This document shows, one piece after another, positions 1 through 7,332 of a DNA stretch of 21,221 bases. Origin of the DNA: Bacillota bacterium (GTDB taxonomy: Bacteria > Bacillota_I > Bacilli_A > Acholeplasmatales > Acholeplasmataceae); the NCBI GenBank assembly GCA_023431045.1, contig JAEYXZ010000016.1:1-21221 (forward strand), read 5' to 3'. The notes below the pieces were generated by a model that saw nothing but the letters and a program-made list of their open reading frames with translations, searched no databases and was not told the origin of the DNA. Every line of letters begins with the position of its first letter. Position 1 is the stretch's first letter. Position numbers and translations under genes: made by a program.

Positions 1-205
1 GGCCTAAGGTATCAACCGTTCCACTGGTTGGTAAGAGTAATGCATTCATGTGCTGAGCAAGTGTTGACTTACCACTACCGGTTTGCCCGACAATAGCGAT
101 TAATTCACCTTCAGCCTCAATTGTTAGATTGATGTTAGATAATGCTTTATAGACTTGTTTAAATCCGCGATAGGCGTAGTTTACTTGTTTGAATTGTATG
201 CCCAT
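1..205 (-). CDS. ecfA2: ECF transporter ATPase EcfA2, N-terminal part (cut by window edge)
   Basis: This is the N-terminal 68 codons of an ABC ATPase that powers energy-coupling-factor uptake of vitamins and metal ions. It would pair with EcfA1 beneath the EcfT membrane protein. The start is ATG at 205-203 (MGIQFKQVNYAYRG), followed by a Walker A motif GQTGSGKST. The gene begins 25 bases inside the end of ecfA1, so the two are translationally coupled, as expected for a heterodimer. A purine-rich GGTGGAAG lies just upstream of the ATG. The signature motif, Walker B and stop lie beyond base 1. The assignment as EcfA2 rather than another ABC ATPase rests on its position after ecfA1 and the family-typical N-terminus. 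Confidence 0.88.
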   Translation of the reverse strand, partial: MGIQFKQVNYAYRGFKQVYKALSNINLTIEAEGELIAIVGQTGSGKSTLAQHMNALLLPTSGTVDTLG

Positions 206-990
206 ATCGCTTCCACCAATTCATCTTTATTTTGTAGTCCTTGATCTTTTAAAACATCTAAATAAATGCGTAATGAAAAAGGAATGTTGAGTTTAGAACT
301 CTTTAAAACATCCTCTTTTAAGAATAATTCCTGTGGTTTACCTTCACCAACAATTTCACCCTCTTTTAAAATGATTGCATAATCACTTCTTAATGCGAAA
401 TCTAAGTCGTGGGTGATTGTGATGACGGTTTGTTTATATTCTTGATTTAATGATTGAATGAGGTGTGTTACTTCAGTGACACCTTCTGGATCTAACATCG
501 ATGTTGCTTCATCAAAGATAATGACATCTTTGTGCATAGCGAGTGCGCCAGCAATCGCAACTCTTTGTTTTTGTCCACCGGATAGTTGTTGTGGTTCTTT
601 TTTAAGATATTTTTCCATGCCAACCATCGTTGCATAGGTTTCAACTCTTTGAACCATTTCTTCTCTTTCAACTTGCTGATTCTCAAGTCCAAACGCGATA
701 TCATGTCTGACTGTCACACCAACGAACTGGTTATCTGGATTCTGAAAGACAATACCAATCTTTTTTCTAATTTCATGAACGTTTTCTTCATTCATTTCAA
801 GACCATCAACATAGATCTTTCCATCATTGGCTTTGATTAATCCAACCAATAATTTCGCAAGGGTTGATTTTCCACTTCCGTTATGTCCTAAGATTGAAAC
901 CCAAGAACCTTTAGGAATGGAAAAAGAAAGGTCTTTAATAACCTCTTTTTTATCATCATATTGAAAACTAAGATGCTCAACTTTAATCAA
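181..990 (-). CDS. ecfA1: ECF transporter ATPase EcfA1
   Basis: This is a cytoplasmic ATPase subunit of an energy-coupling-factor importer; the substrate is set by S components not seen here. Numbered from the chosen start, it has Walker A GHNGSGKST (35-43), a Q-loop FQNPDNQ (82-88), the signature LSGGQKQR (136-143), Walker B with DEATSMLD (160-167) and a switch histidine in TITHDLDF. It is about 269 aa, normal for the family. The start is chosen as TTG at 990-988, because AGGTGAG at 1001-995 is correctly spaced for it. The longer option, GTG at 999, lies inside that ribosome binding site. ecfA2 overlaps its 3' end. In many Firmicutes the pair directly follows rplQ; here it is separated from rplQ by about 10 kb. 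Confidence 0.93.
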   Translation of the reverse strand: MIKVEHLSFQYDDKKEVIKDLSFSIPKGSWVSILGHNGSGKSTLAKLLVGLIKANDGKIYVDGLEMNEENVHEIRKKIGIVFQNPDNQFVGVTVRHDIAFGLENQQVEREEMVQRVETYATMVGMEKYLKKEPQQLSGGQKQRVAIAGALAMHKDVIIFDEATSMLDPEGVTEVTHLIQSLNQEYKQTVITITHDLDFALRSDYAIILKEGEIVGEGKPQELFLKEDVLKSSKLNIPFSLRIYLDVLKDQGLQNKDELVEAIWAYNSNK

Positions 991-1016
991 AAATCTCACC
1001 TATCTTTATCTTAAAT

Positions 1017-1071
1017 ATTATACTATAATATTGACAATAATTTATGATTTTCGTGGTAAACCTTATATAAT
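1017..1071. promoter_or_regulatory. Divergent promoter region between ecfA1 and trxA
   Basis: This AT-rich gap separates two divergent genes. On the minus strand TATAAT (1022-1017) lies about 27 bases before the ecfA1 start. On the plus strand TATAAT (1066-1071) lies 25 bases before the trxA start. Neither has a convincing -35 box at 16-18 bases. TTGACA at 1031-1036 is too far (29 bases) from the plus-strand -10 box. The -10 boxes are suggestive only. Confidence 0.35.
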
Positions 1072-1095
1072 AGTAAATAGGTATGGTGAATAGGC

Positions 1096-1407
1096 ATGTT
1101 ATTAGATTTAAATCAAACAACTTTTGAAGAAAAAGTAATAAATGGTCAAACTAAAGTTTTAGTTGACTTTTGGGCTCCATGGTGTCGTCCTTGTTACGCA
1201 CTTGAACCAATTCTTGAAAACATCTCTGAGGACTATTATGGTGAACTCTCTGTTTATAAATTAAACGTTGAACACGAAGAACAATTGTCGAATGATTTCG
1301 ACATTGACCATATTCCAACCCTTGCATTATTTGAAAATGGTCAACTTGTAAAAACCTTACCTGGACTTCAAAGTGAAAAAACCATTAAAGCGTGGTTAGA
1401 CATATGA
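1096..1407 (+). CDS. trxA: Thioredoxin
   Basis: This is a small cytoplasmic dithiol/disulfide oxidoreductase that reduces disulfides in client proteins. The 103-aa protein has the thioredoxin fold signature FWAPWCRPC, with redox cysteines 30 and 33, and the cis-proline loop IPTL at Pro74. The active site is WCRPC rather than the commoner WCGPC; Arg replaces Gly between the cysteines, which may shift redox potential or partner choice. The start ATG at 1096 follows GGTGA at 1085-1089. The gene is first in a three-gene operon. Its stop overlaps the trxB start as ATGA, so thioredoxin and its likely reductase are made together. Confidence 0.93.
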   Translation: MLLDLNQTTFEEKVINGQTKVLVDFWAPWCRPCYALEPILENISEDYYGELSVYKLNVEHEEQLSNDFDIDHIPTLALFENGQLVKTLPGLQSEKTIKAWLDI

Positions 1408-2252
1408 TTGACACAATCATTATTGGTGCTGGACCAACTGGAATTTCTGCTGCTTTATATTTATTTAAGTTAAATCATAACGTGATGGTCTTTGGTCGTG
1501 ACCATAGCCAATTAACTGAATCAGATATCATCGACAATTACTACGGCTTTAAACCAATATCTGGTCCTGATCTCATCAAAGAAGGTATTGAACATGCACG
1601 GAATCTTGGCATTAAAGTCCATCTATGTACCGTGATTGATGTTGATCCAATCGAAGGTGGATACGAAGTAAGAACTGCTCATGGAAATTTTCAAGCAAAG
1701 ACTTTAGTTATTGCAACTGGAAAACCTAGACTTCCTTTAAAAGTACAAGGTTTTAATACTTTTAGAAGTCGTGGGATTCACATGTGTGCAACCTGTGATG
1801 GATTCTTTTACAAAAATAAGAAAGTTGCACTTGTAGGCGCTGGTCCTTATATGGAACAGGAACTCAAAGTACTTGAAAACTTTACCAATCAAATTACCAT
1901 CTTTAGTCATGGTGATCCTATCACTCATGAGAATTACCCAGTTATCAATGATCCAATTTTATCCTTCACTGGTGAAAAGAAAGTTAAATTTGTAAATACA
2001 AAAAATAACAGTTACGAGATTGGTGGCGTATTTATCGCAATCGGATTCCCTTCTGCAAATGAACTTGCTTTAAAGTTAGGTATTATACAAGAAAAATCCA
2101 ACATCATTGTTGATGAACAAATGATGACTAATCTTCCAGGTGTATTTGCAGGTGGAGATTGCATCGGTGGTAAACTTCAAATTCCAAAAGCAATCTATGA
2201 TGGTCTCCTTATTTCAGATGGAATCCATCATTATCTAAAGGGACTCAAATGA
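1404..2252 (+). CDS. trxB: Thioredoxin reductase-like FAD flavoprotein, NADPH motifs degenerate
   Basis: This flavoprotein is likely to reduce the adjacent thioredoxin. It has the N-terminal FAD-binding GAGPTG (8-13), ATG at 103-106 and the redox pair CATC (Cys128, Cys131) followed by DG, typical of low-molecular-weight thioredoxin reductases. A C-terminal FAD motif GVFAGGDC is also present. The start ATG at 1404 overlaps the trxA stop; a GTG at 1392 would overlap further and has no better ribosome site. It is 282 aa, shorter than the usual roughly 310. The second nucleotide site is abnormal: GAGPYM (145-150) lacks the alanine of GxGxxA, and no HRRxxxR follows (the region reads IFSHGDPITHEN). 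NADPH use is therefore doubtful; ferredoxin-dependent or other reductases of this superfamily lack the same motifs. Confidence 0.85.
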   Translation: MIDTIIIGAGPTGISAALYLFKLNHNVMVFGRDHSQLTESDIIDNYYGFKPISGPDLIKEGIEHARNLGIKVHLCTVIDVDPIEGGYEVRTAHGNFQAKTLVIATGKPRLPLKVQGFNTFRSRGIHMCATCDGFFYKNKKVALVGAGPYMEQELKVLENFTNQITIFSHGDPITHENYPVINDPILSFTGEKKVKFVNTKNNSYEIGGVFIAIGFPSANELALKLGIIQEKSNIIVDEQMMTNLPGVFAGGDCIGGKLQIPKAIYDGLLISDGIHHYLKGLK

Positions 2253-2656
2253 AGATTACAGAACATACCATTGATCGTTTCTTAGAAACAGTTTCGACAG
2301 ATCGTATAGATGATATAAAAACATTGGTATCAATGGCTCGTGAAGTCACTGGATATAAACCACAAATGTGGGGAACTATCATTGGTTTCGGTGATCTTCA
2401 CTACAAGTATAAAACGGGAACTGAAGGCGATATGCCAGTCATCGGATTCGCTTCTAGGAAACAAGCAATCACCCTCTACTTATCCTTCACAATCAATGAT
2501 TATCCACACTTGAAAAAGTTAGGAAACTATCAAACAGGAAAAGGTTGTTTGTACATTAAAAGATTAAGTGATGTCAATTTAGATGTTCTAAAAGACCTGA
2601 TGATTGTCACTACAAAAGATGCATTAGAGTTACCTTTTGTTACAATAAACTCATGA
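2249..2656 (+). CDS. DUF1801 domain protein
   Basis: This is a 135-aa soluble protein of the DUF1801 (YdhG-like) type. The family pattern is visible in the central MWGTIIGFGDLHYKY, the following GDMPVIGFASRKQAITLYL and the late GKGCLYIKRL. The biochemical role of the family is not established. The start ATG overlaps the trxB stop by four bases, so it is the third gene of the trxA-trxB operon. Its stop is followed at once by a bidirectional terminator. Co-transcription with a thioredoxin system suggests a link to redox or stress physiology, but that is inference from context only. Confidence 0.85.
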   Translation: MKITEHTIDRFLETVSTDRIDDIKTLVSMAREVTGYKPQMWGTIIGFGDLHYKYKTGTEGDMPVIGFASRKQAITLYLSFTINDYPHLKKLGNYQTGKGCLYIKRLSDVNLDVLKDLMIVTTKDALELPFVTINS

Positions 2657-2685
2657 AAAAAGACCACCAAGTGGTCTTTATTTTT
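2656..2685. terminator. Bidirectional rho-independent terminator
   Basis: A perfect 9-bp stem, AAAGACCAC (2659-2667) and GTGGTCTTT (2671-2679), with a 3-base loop lies between two convergent genes. It is flanked by a T-run at 2681-2685 on the plus strand and an A-run at 2656-2661, read as Ts on the minus strand. It can end both the trxA-trxB-DUF1801 transcript and the oligoendopeptidase transcript. Confidence 0.88.
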
Positions 2686-4375
2686 ATAATTTTGAATCGT
2701 CTTGACTATCTAAGAATGCCTTAATTGGTTTCATTATTCTTTCAATCGTACCATCGATAAATGGATTATCGAGTTTAGCTGCATTTAATAAGCCAACGAA
2801 ACTCTTTGATCCACCTAACTTACACAATTCATAATATTGTTTCCATGTTTTAGGATGATCAACTCTTGAATTACCCCAGAATTGGAAAGCAACAACTTGA
2901 GCTAATGTGTAATCAATATAATAGAATGGTGATCCAAAGATATGACCTTGTCTAAACCAGTAAGTTCCTTTATCTAAGAAATGATCATCATCATAATCTT
3001 TCCATGGTAAATACTTCTTCTCTAATCTTCTCCATAATGCCTTACGTTCTTCAGGTGTTAAATCTGGATTTTCATAGATACCATGTTGGAATTCATCAAC
3101 AAGTACACCATAAGGTAAGAATTCAATTGCTCCTGATAAATGATCAAACTTATATTTATCCGTATCACCCTCAAAGAAGTAATGAATCCATGGCCAAGCT
3201 AGAAATTCCATACTCATTGAGTGAATCTCAGCCGATTCCATGGTTGGCCAACGATACTCTGGAAGTAGGTTTCTTGATGTGAACACTTGGAATGCATGTC
3301 CAGCTTCATGCGTTAGAACATCAACGTCACCTGAGGTACCGTTGAAATTAGCGAAGATAAATGGTGCTTCAAACGATGGTAAGTATGTACAATACCCACC
3401 ACCTTCTTTACCTGGTTTTGCATCTAGTTCAAGTAAATCGTGGTCTAACATGTATCTAAAGAATTTAGATGTTTCTGAACTCATTTCATCATACATCTTT
3501 AATGCTTTTTCAACTTGCCATTCGCGATTGCCTTTAGGTGCTGGGTTACCACTTAAGAAGGATAATCCTAAGTCATAACTCTTTAAATTAGCAATTCCAA
3601 TTCGCTTTGCACGTCGTTCTTGAAGTTTTTGAACATAAGGTACAACCACACGGTAAACTTGATCACGGTAACCAGCGACATCCTTACTATTATAGTCTAG
3701 ACGATTAAAGCGGTCATAGCCCATTTGAACAAAGTTTTCATATCCAATTTTCTTAGCCATCTTGGTTCTTACCTTAACCATTTGATCATAGATCCGGTCA
3801 AAGTCTTCTTCATGGGTTTCAAACCATTTAGAAACTGCAAGTTGAGCACGATGTCTCACTTCACGGTTTAAGTTGGTTGTAAAAGGTCTCATTTGTGAGA
3901 GGTTATAAACCCCACCATCAAATTCGATTTGTGCAGATGCTGTCAACTTACCATATTCTGTTGAAAGTTTATTTTCTTCTTGTAAATCTGGAATGATTTC
4001 TGGAGAAAATACTTTTTGTGCGAGTTCTGCTTGTTGAAATAAAAGTGAACCTAATTCTTTTTCTAGTTCTTTACGGAACTTAGATTCAATCAATGCTTTG
4101 GAGAAAGCAACTGAAAACTCGAGGATTTCAGGTCCTGCTTGGTTTAAGAATTCTTGTTCTTGATCATAGAACTCATCCTTCGTATTAATCGTGTGTCTGA
4201 CTCCTGCGAGTTGACTTAGACTATCAAATCGATCAGATAATGCATGATATCTTTTAACAACTTCAAGTTGTTCTAAAGCACTAGTTGCTTGATCAAATTT
4301 TTGAACCAAGTGATTTAATTCTTGCTTAATCTCATCAACATTCGGTCTAACATATGGAAATTCATTGAATTTCAT
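2684..4375 (-). CDS. M3-family oligoendopeptidase
   Basis: This is a 563-aa zinc metallopeptidase of the M3 (thimet/PepF-related) family, expected to cut short peptides in the cytoplasm. The zinc-binding HEAGH is at residues 356-360 and the third ligand is probably Glu383 in ESAEIHSMSMEF. No signal peptide or membrane segment is seen. The C-terminal stretch containing YYELCKLGGSKSF resembles the shorter M3 oligoendopeptidases common in Firmicutes rather than classical PepF, so no symbol is given. The start ATG at 4375 has an ideal AAGGAGGA a few bases upstream. It follows tag on the same strand after a 73-base gap and ends at a shared terminator. It likely recycles peptides for amino acids. 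Confidence 0.93.
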   Translation of the reverse strand: MKFNEFPYVRPNVDEIKQELNHLVQKFDQATSALEQLEVVKRYHALSDRFDSLSQLAGVRHTINTKDEFYDQEQEFLNQAGPEILEFSVAFSKALIESKFRKELEKELGSLLFQQAELAQKVFSPEIIPDLQEENKLSTEYGKLTASAQIEFDGGVYNLSQMRPFTTNLNREVRHRAQLAVSKWFETHEEDFDRIYDQMVKVRTKMAKKIGYENFVQMGYDRFNRLDYNSKDVAGYRDQVYRVVVPYVQKLQERRAKRIGIANLKSYDLGLSFLSGNPAPKGNREWQVEKALKMYDEMSSETSKFFRYMLDHDLLELDAKPGKEGGGYCTYLPSFEAPFIFANFNGTSGDVDVLTHEAGHAFQVFTSRNLLPEYRWPTMESAEIHSMSMEFLAWPWIHYFFEGDTDKYKFDHLSGAIEFLPYGVLVDEFQHGIYENPDLTPEERKALWRRLEKKYLPWKDYDDDHFLDKGTYWFRQGHIFGSPFYYIDYTLAQVVAFQFWGNSRVDHPKTWKQYYELCKLGGSKSFVGLLNAAKLDNPFIDGTIERIMKPIKAFLDSQDDSKL

Positions 4376-4382
4376 GTTTTAA

Positions 4383-4432
4383 TCCTCCTTGGTTAATATA
4401 TATGTTTATTATATAACAATATGTTTTATATA
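4383..4432 (-). promoter_or_regulatory. Possible promoter and AT-rich direct repeat before the M3 peptidase
   Basis: The 73-base gap upstream of the peptidase contains a TATAAT on the minus strand (4413-4408), about 33 bases before the start, and the AAGGAGGA ribosome site near 4390-4383. There is also an imperfect direct repeat, ATATGTTTATTATATA (4400-4415) and ATATGTTTTATATA (4419-4432). No good -35 box is seen. The repeat may be an operator or only AT-rich DNA. Confidence 0.35.
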
Positions 4433-4448
4433 CTTTTAATTTCATTAA

Positions 4449-5018
4449 TTATTGATGATATTTTTTATGACAGAAACAACTCACCAAATGATCATTATAA
4501 ACGCCAACTGCTTGTAAGAATGCATAAACAACTGTACTTCCAACAAATTTAAAGCCTAGTTTTTTTAAATGTAGACTGATTTGATCAGACACTTCATTTG
4601 TTGCAGGTATATCTTTTAAACTTGATAACTGATGGTCTTGTGGTTTAAAATCGACGTGTTTCCAAATAAAGTTTGTAAAGCTTCCTTTTTCACTGAAGTG
4701 CTTGAGATATAGTTTGGAGTTATGAATCATTGCGTTAATTTTTAGTTTATTTCTAACTATACCGGGATTGTTGAGTAATTCTTCAACTTTCTTTTGATCA
4801 TAGTGTGCTACAATGAATGGATTAAATCCATCAAATGCTTTAATGAATTCTGTTCTTTTGTTTAAGATAATTGCCCATGATAATCCTGCTTGCTGACAAT
4901 CAAGCATTAATTTTGAAAATAGAGCAATGTCATCATAAACCGGTTTTCCCCATTCATGATCGTGATACTCTTTCATTAAATCACTTAAGTTTCCCCATGA
5001 ACATCGATTAATTTGCAT
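4449..5018 (-). CDS. tag: DNA-3-methyladenine glycosylase I
   Basis: This is a base-excision repair enzyme that removes 3-methyladenine from alkylated DNA. At 189 aa it has the usual length, and the family's RCSWG start, YHDHEWG block, QQAGLSW helix, GFKFVGSTVVYAFLQA helix-hairpin region and NDHLVSC end are all present. Zinc ligands match the E. coli enzyme: Cys6, His19, His177 and Cys181. One change stands out: the base-recognition glutamate of E. coli Tag (Glu38, in LEGQQAGLSW) is aspartate here (Asp40, LDCQQAGLSW). The gene starts 11 bases inside the end of the nuclease gene and is probably co-translated with it. No terminator was seen before the peptidase gene. Confidence 0.94.
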   Translation of the reverse strand: MQINRCSWGNLSDLMKEYHDHEWGKPVYDDIALFSKLMLDCQQAGLSWAIILNKRTEFIKAFDGFNPFIVAHYDQKKVEELLNNPGIVRNKLKINAMIHNSKLYLKHFSEKGSFTNFIWKHVDFKPQDHQLSSLKDIPATNEVSDQISLHLKKLGFKFVGSTVVYAFLQAVGVYNDHLVSCFCHKKYHQ

Positions 5019-7284
5019 AATAGATGCCTACATATTCTGGATGATCAATAAATGGATTTCTATTACCTTGATAGGAATAAATAACATCATTTCTTCGTAC
5101 TTCAAATGCATCGACTGGATCGGCATTATGCCAATCGATTAGGACTGATAATTTACCCATAATTGCACCTTCTAAAGTGTATGTTGCACCAGCGTCAATA
5201 TTATCATCCCTTAAAATTAAGAAATCGTATCTTGCCACCATATAAAATATGATTCTTGCAACATCACCTTTATATTGATCACCTGGATAATAAGCATCAT
5301 TTCCAACTAGCCCGTTTAGTGCCGATAGTCCATTATCGTAATATCGATTTGATCTTGAACCATTTACTGACGGATTAATTGCACGTAGATTATGAACATC
5401 AGATCCTTGGTTTCGATCACTTCCTTCAACTCGTTCCATACCAAGTCTTGAGTTTGGCCAAATATGTTCTCTTGACCATGTCGCACCACCATCCCAATAT
5501 TTTACAATCTTGGTACCAGAATATACACCATCTAGATATTGTCTTCCCTCATTATCGGTGATTAAATCACTTTGTTCAAGTATAAATCGAGCTTCATCAT
5601 ATGACGATTTTCGTACATGAGTTAAAGTTAAAATGTTTCTTAATTCCGTTTTAAATTCTAATCCCGACATACCATTTAACGTTGCGTAGTAATCAAGCAG
5701 TGCTTGGTTACTCATTGGAATTGCAAATTGTGGTGCAGGAAGCGAACTTCGTTGGCTTTCATATTGACTCTTTAAACCTGCTAAAGCGACTTCATCGGTT
5801 TCAGGATATGTATCAATTTCAGTAGGAATGAGTTCAACTAAAGTTTTATCACCAATCAAACTATAAATCACTAAATCATCGATTGTTAATGATGAGGAAT
5901 TTGTACTAGAGATTTTGACTAAGGTAAATCTGATTTTGATTGGGCCAAGCATATTGATTGAATAGGAAAATTGTTGTGCAACAGCCGTGAGTGGATAGGT
6001 GACTTCATTTTTAAAAGTGGCACCATTATCAGTTGAATAAGAAACCATCACGTGTTGTGTCGTACTCTTAGCAGTAAATGTAAGAGAGTGAACGTCTGAT
6101 AGTGGAAACTCATTTTGTGCGTAGCCATACGTATTTGGATTCGTCGTATAATATCTAAGTTGTAAACTTTGATTTTCAGTAATTGGTTGTGTGGTTGAAA
6201 CAGAACCAGATAAAATACTAAATTGATTATTTGTGTTACCTTGAAGTTTAGGTGATTGATTGTTATAAGTCGTTGTTGCAACAAATCCATCAGTCGCCTC
6301 AAAACCAGTATTGTATTCATTTAGGTTTTTATATTGTAAGACAAGGTCAAGGATCAGATAACTTTCACCGTATTCAAAGATGACATAAACTTCGGTGTTT
6401 TTTGAATTTTCCAGTAATCCTTCATACGGTTTAAGATTGATTTCTGGATTGATAACAGAGATTGGGTCTTCCATGTCATCACCAAGATAGACATCAAAGA
6501 ATAATGCTTCATCAACGGCTTCCCATTTGAGTAAATCACCATCAATTTCATAGACGATTTCACCAACATCATGAGGTGCTTGCCACTTTGCATAAATGGT
6601 AATGTCACTTGTTACTAATGCCTCAAAATCATAAAGTGTTTCTAAACTAGAATCACTGAACCACCCAACAAATATATAGCCTTCTTTAACTGGTTTAATT
6701 GGTTCAGTTACACGAAAGCCATCTTGAATGAGTATATCTGCAATGACGGTCGATCCGCCATTTAATTCAAATTGAACCGTATGATATTCAATTACTTTTT
6801 CCCATTTAGCATAAAGTGTTAGATCTCTTCCCGGCATCACTGTTTCAATAAATGGAACTTCCATATCACTTTCATACCAATAACTGATTTCGTATCCTGT
6901 TCGTTCAAAAGTTGGAAATTCAATGGTTGATTGGTATTCAAATTCGACACTTTCTACTTCATCATCAATAGTAAAATTAAAGGTTATTTCATACATCGCT
7001 GGATTCCATTTGGCATATAGAGTCAAATCAGAATCGATTATTTGATCCTTGTTGTAAGGAGAACTCAATAATTCATCGTAAAACCAACCATCAAATAGAT
7101 AGTGTGTTCGATTGGGAATATATAGTTGATTAAGGTCTAAAACTTCATCTTCTCGAACATCAATCGAAGTGATTGATGAACCACCATTTGAGTCAAACTC
7201 AATGGTATAAGTTTTTGGATTGACATTGATCAAACTACATCCTGTCAAGAAAAGAATTAATCCAATTAACCATACTTTTTTCAT
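5008..7284 (-). CDS. Secreted lipoprotein nuclease: InlB-type repeats plus endonuclease I domain
   Basis: This 758-aa exported protein begins with a lipoprotein signal (KKVWLIGLILF then lipobox LTGC, Cys16). Three InlB B/Flg_new-type repeats follow at about 26-93, 98-161 and 167-234, each ending in LYAKW or IYAKW. Then come a short beta domain, a jelly-roll-like region (about 320-470) and a C-terminal endonuclease I domain (PF04231 type). The catalytic block is REHIWPNSR with His607, then SDVHNLR (628-634), Asn641 and Arg644, as in beta-beta-alpha metal nucleases. It probably degrades extracellular DNA at the membrane for nucleotides. The start is ATG at 7284 because AAGGAG (7298-7293) is 8 bases away; TTG at 7290 is too close. 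It overlaps tag. A terminator-like hairpin lies just upstream of its ribosome site. Confidence 0.9.
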   Translation of the reverse strand: MKKVWLIGLILFLTGCSLINVNPKTYTIEFDSNGGSSITSIDVREDEVLDLNQLYIPNRTHYLFDGWFYDELLSSPYNKDQIIDSDLTLYAKWNPAMYEITFNFTIDDEVESVEFEYQSTIEFPTFERTGYEISYWYESDMEVPFIETVMPGRDLTLYAKWEKVIEYHTVQFELNGGSTVIADILIQDGFRVTEPIKPVKEGYIFVGWFSDSSLETLYDFEALVTSDITIYAKWQAPHDVGEIVYEIDGDLLKWEAVDEALFFDVYLGDDMEDPISVINPEINLKPYEGLLENSKNTEVYVIFEYGESYLILDLVLQYKNLNEYNTGFEATDGFVATTTYNNQSPKLQGNTNNQFSILSGSVSTTQPITENQSLQLRYYTTNPNTYGYAQNEFPLSDVHSLTFTAKSTTQHVMVSYSTDNGATFKNEVTYPLTAVAQQFSYSINMLGPIKIRFTLVKISSTNSSSLTIDDLVIYSLIGDKTLVELIPTEIDTYPETDEVALAGLKSQYESQRSSLPAPQFAIPMSNQALLDYYATLNGMSGLEFKTELRNILTLTHVRKSSYDEARFILEQSDLITDNEGRQYLDGVYSGTKIVKYWDGGATWSREHIWPNSRLGMERVEGSDRNQGSDVHNLRAINPSVNGSRSNRYYDNGLSALNGLVGNDAYYPGDQYKGDVARIIFYMVARYDFLILRDDNIDAGATYTLEGAIMGKLSVLIDWHNADPVDAFEVRRNDVIYSYQGNRNPFIDHPEYVGIYYAN

Positions 7285-7310
7285 TTGCAATTCTCCTTAA
7301 TACTTCGAAC

Positions 7311-7332
7311 AAAAAAGCAGGGGTTCCTGCTT
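7311..7332 (-). terminator. Rho-independent terminator or attenuator before the nuclease gene
   Basis: On the minus strand AAGCAGG (7332-7326), a 4-base loop and CCTGCTT (7321-7315) are followed by a T-run (7316-7311). The stem includes the stop codon of the upstream membrane-protein gene. Only 12 bases separate the T-run from the nuclease ribosome site, leaving no room for a promoter, so it may act as a partial terminator inside an operon. Confidence 0.75.

Noticed and set aside
1031..1071. TTGACA (1031-1036) with TATAAT (1066-1071) as the trxA promoter
   Set aside because: The boxes are 29 bases apart, far beyond the 16-18 usable by sigma-A.
3004..3578. Plus-strand open frames of about 90-110 codons opposite the M3 peptidase
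   Set aside because: They lie antisense to a well-conserved gene, lack ribosome sites and show no recognisable protein pattern. The same holds for plus-strand frames opposite rpoA, rpsE, rplN, rpsQ and others.
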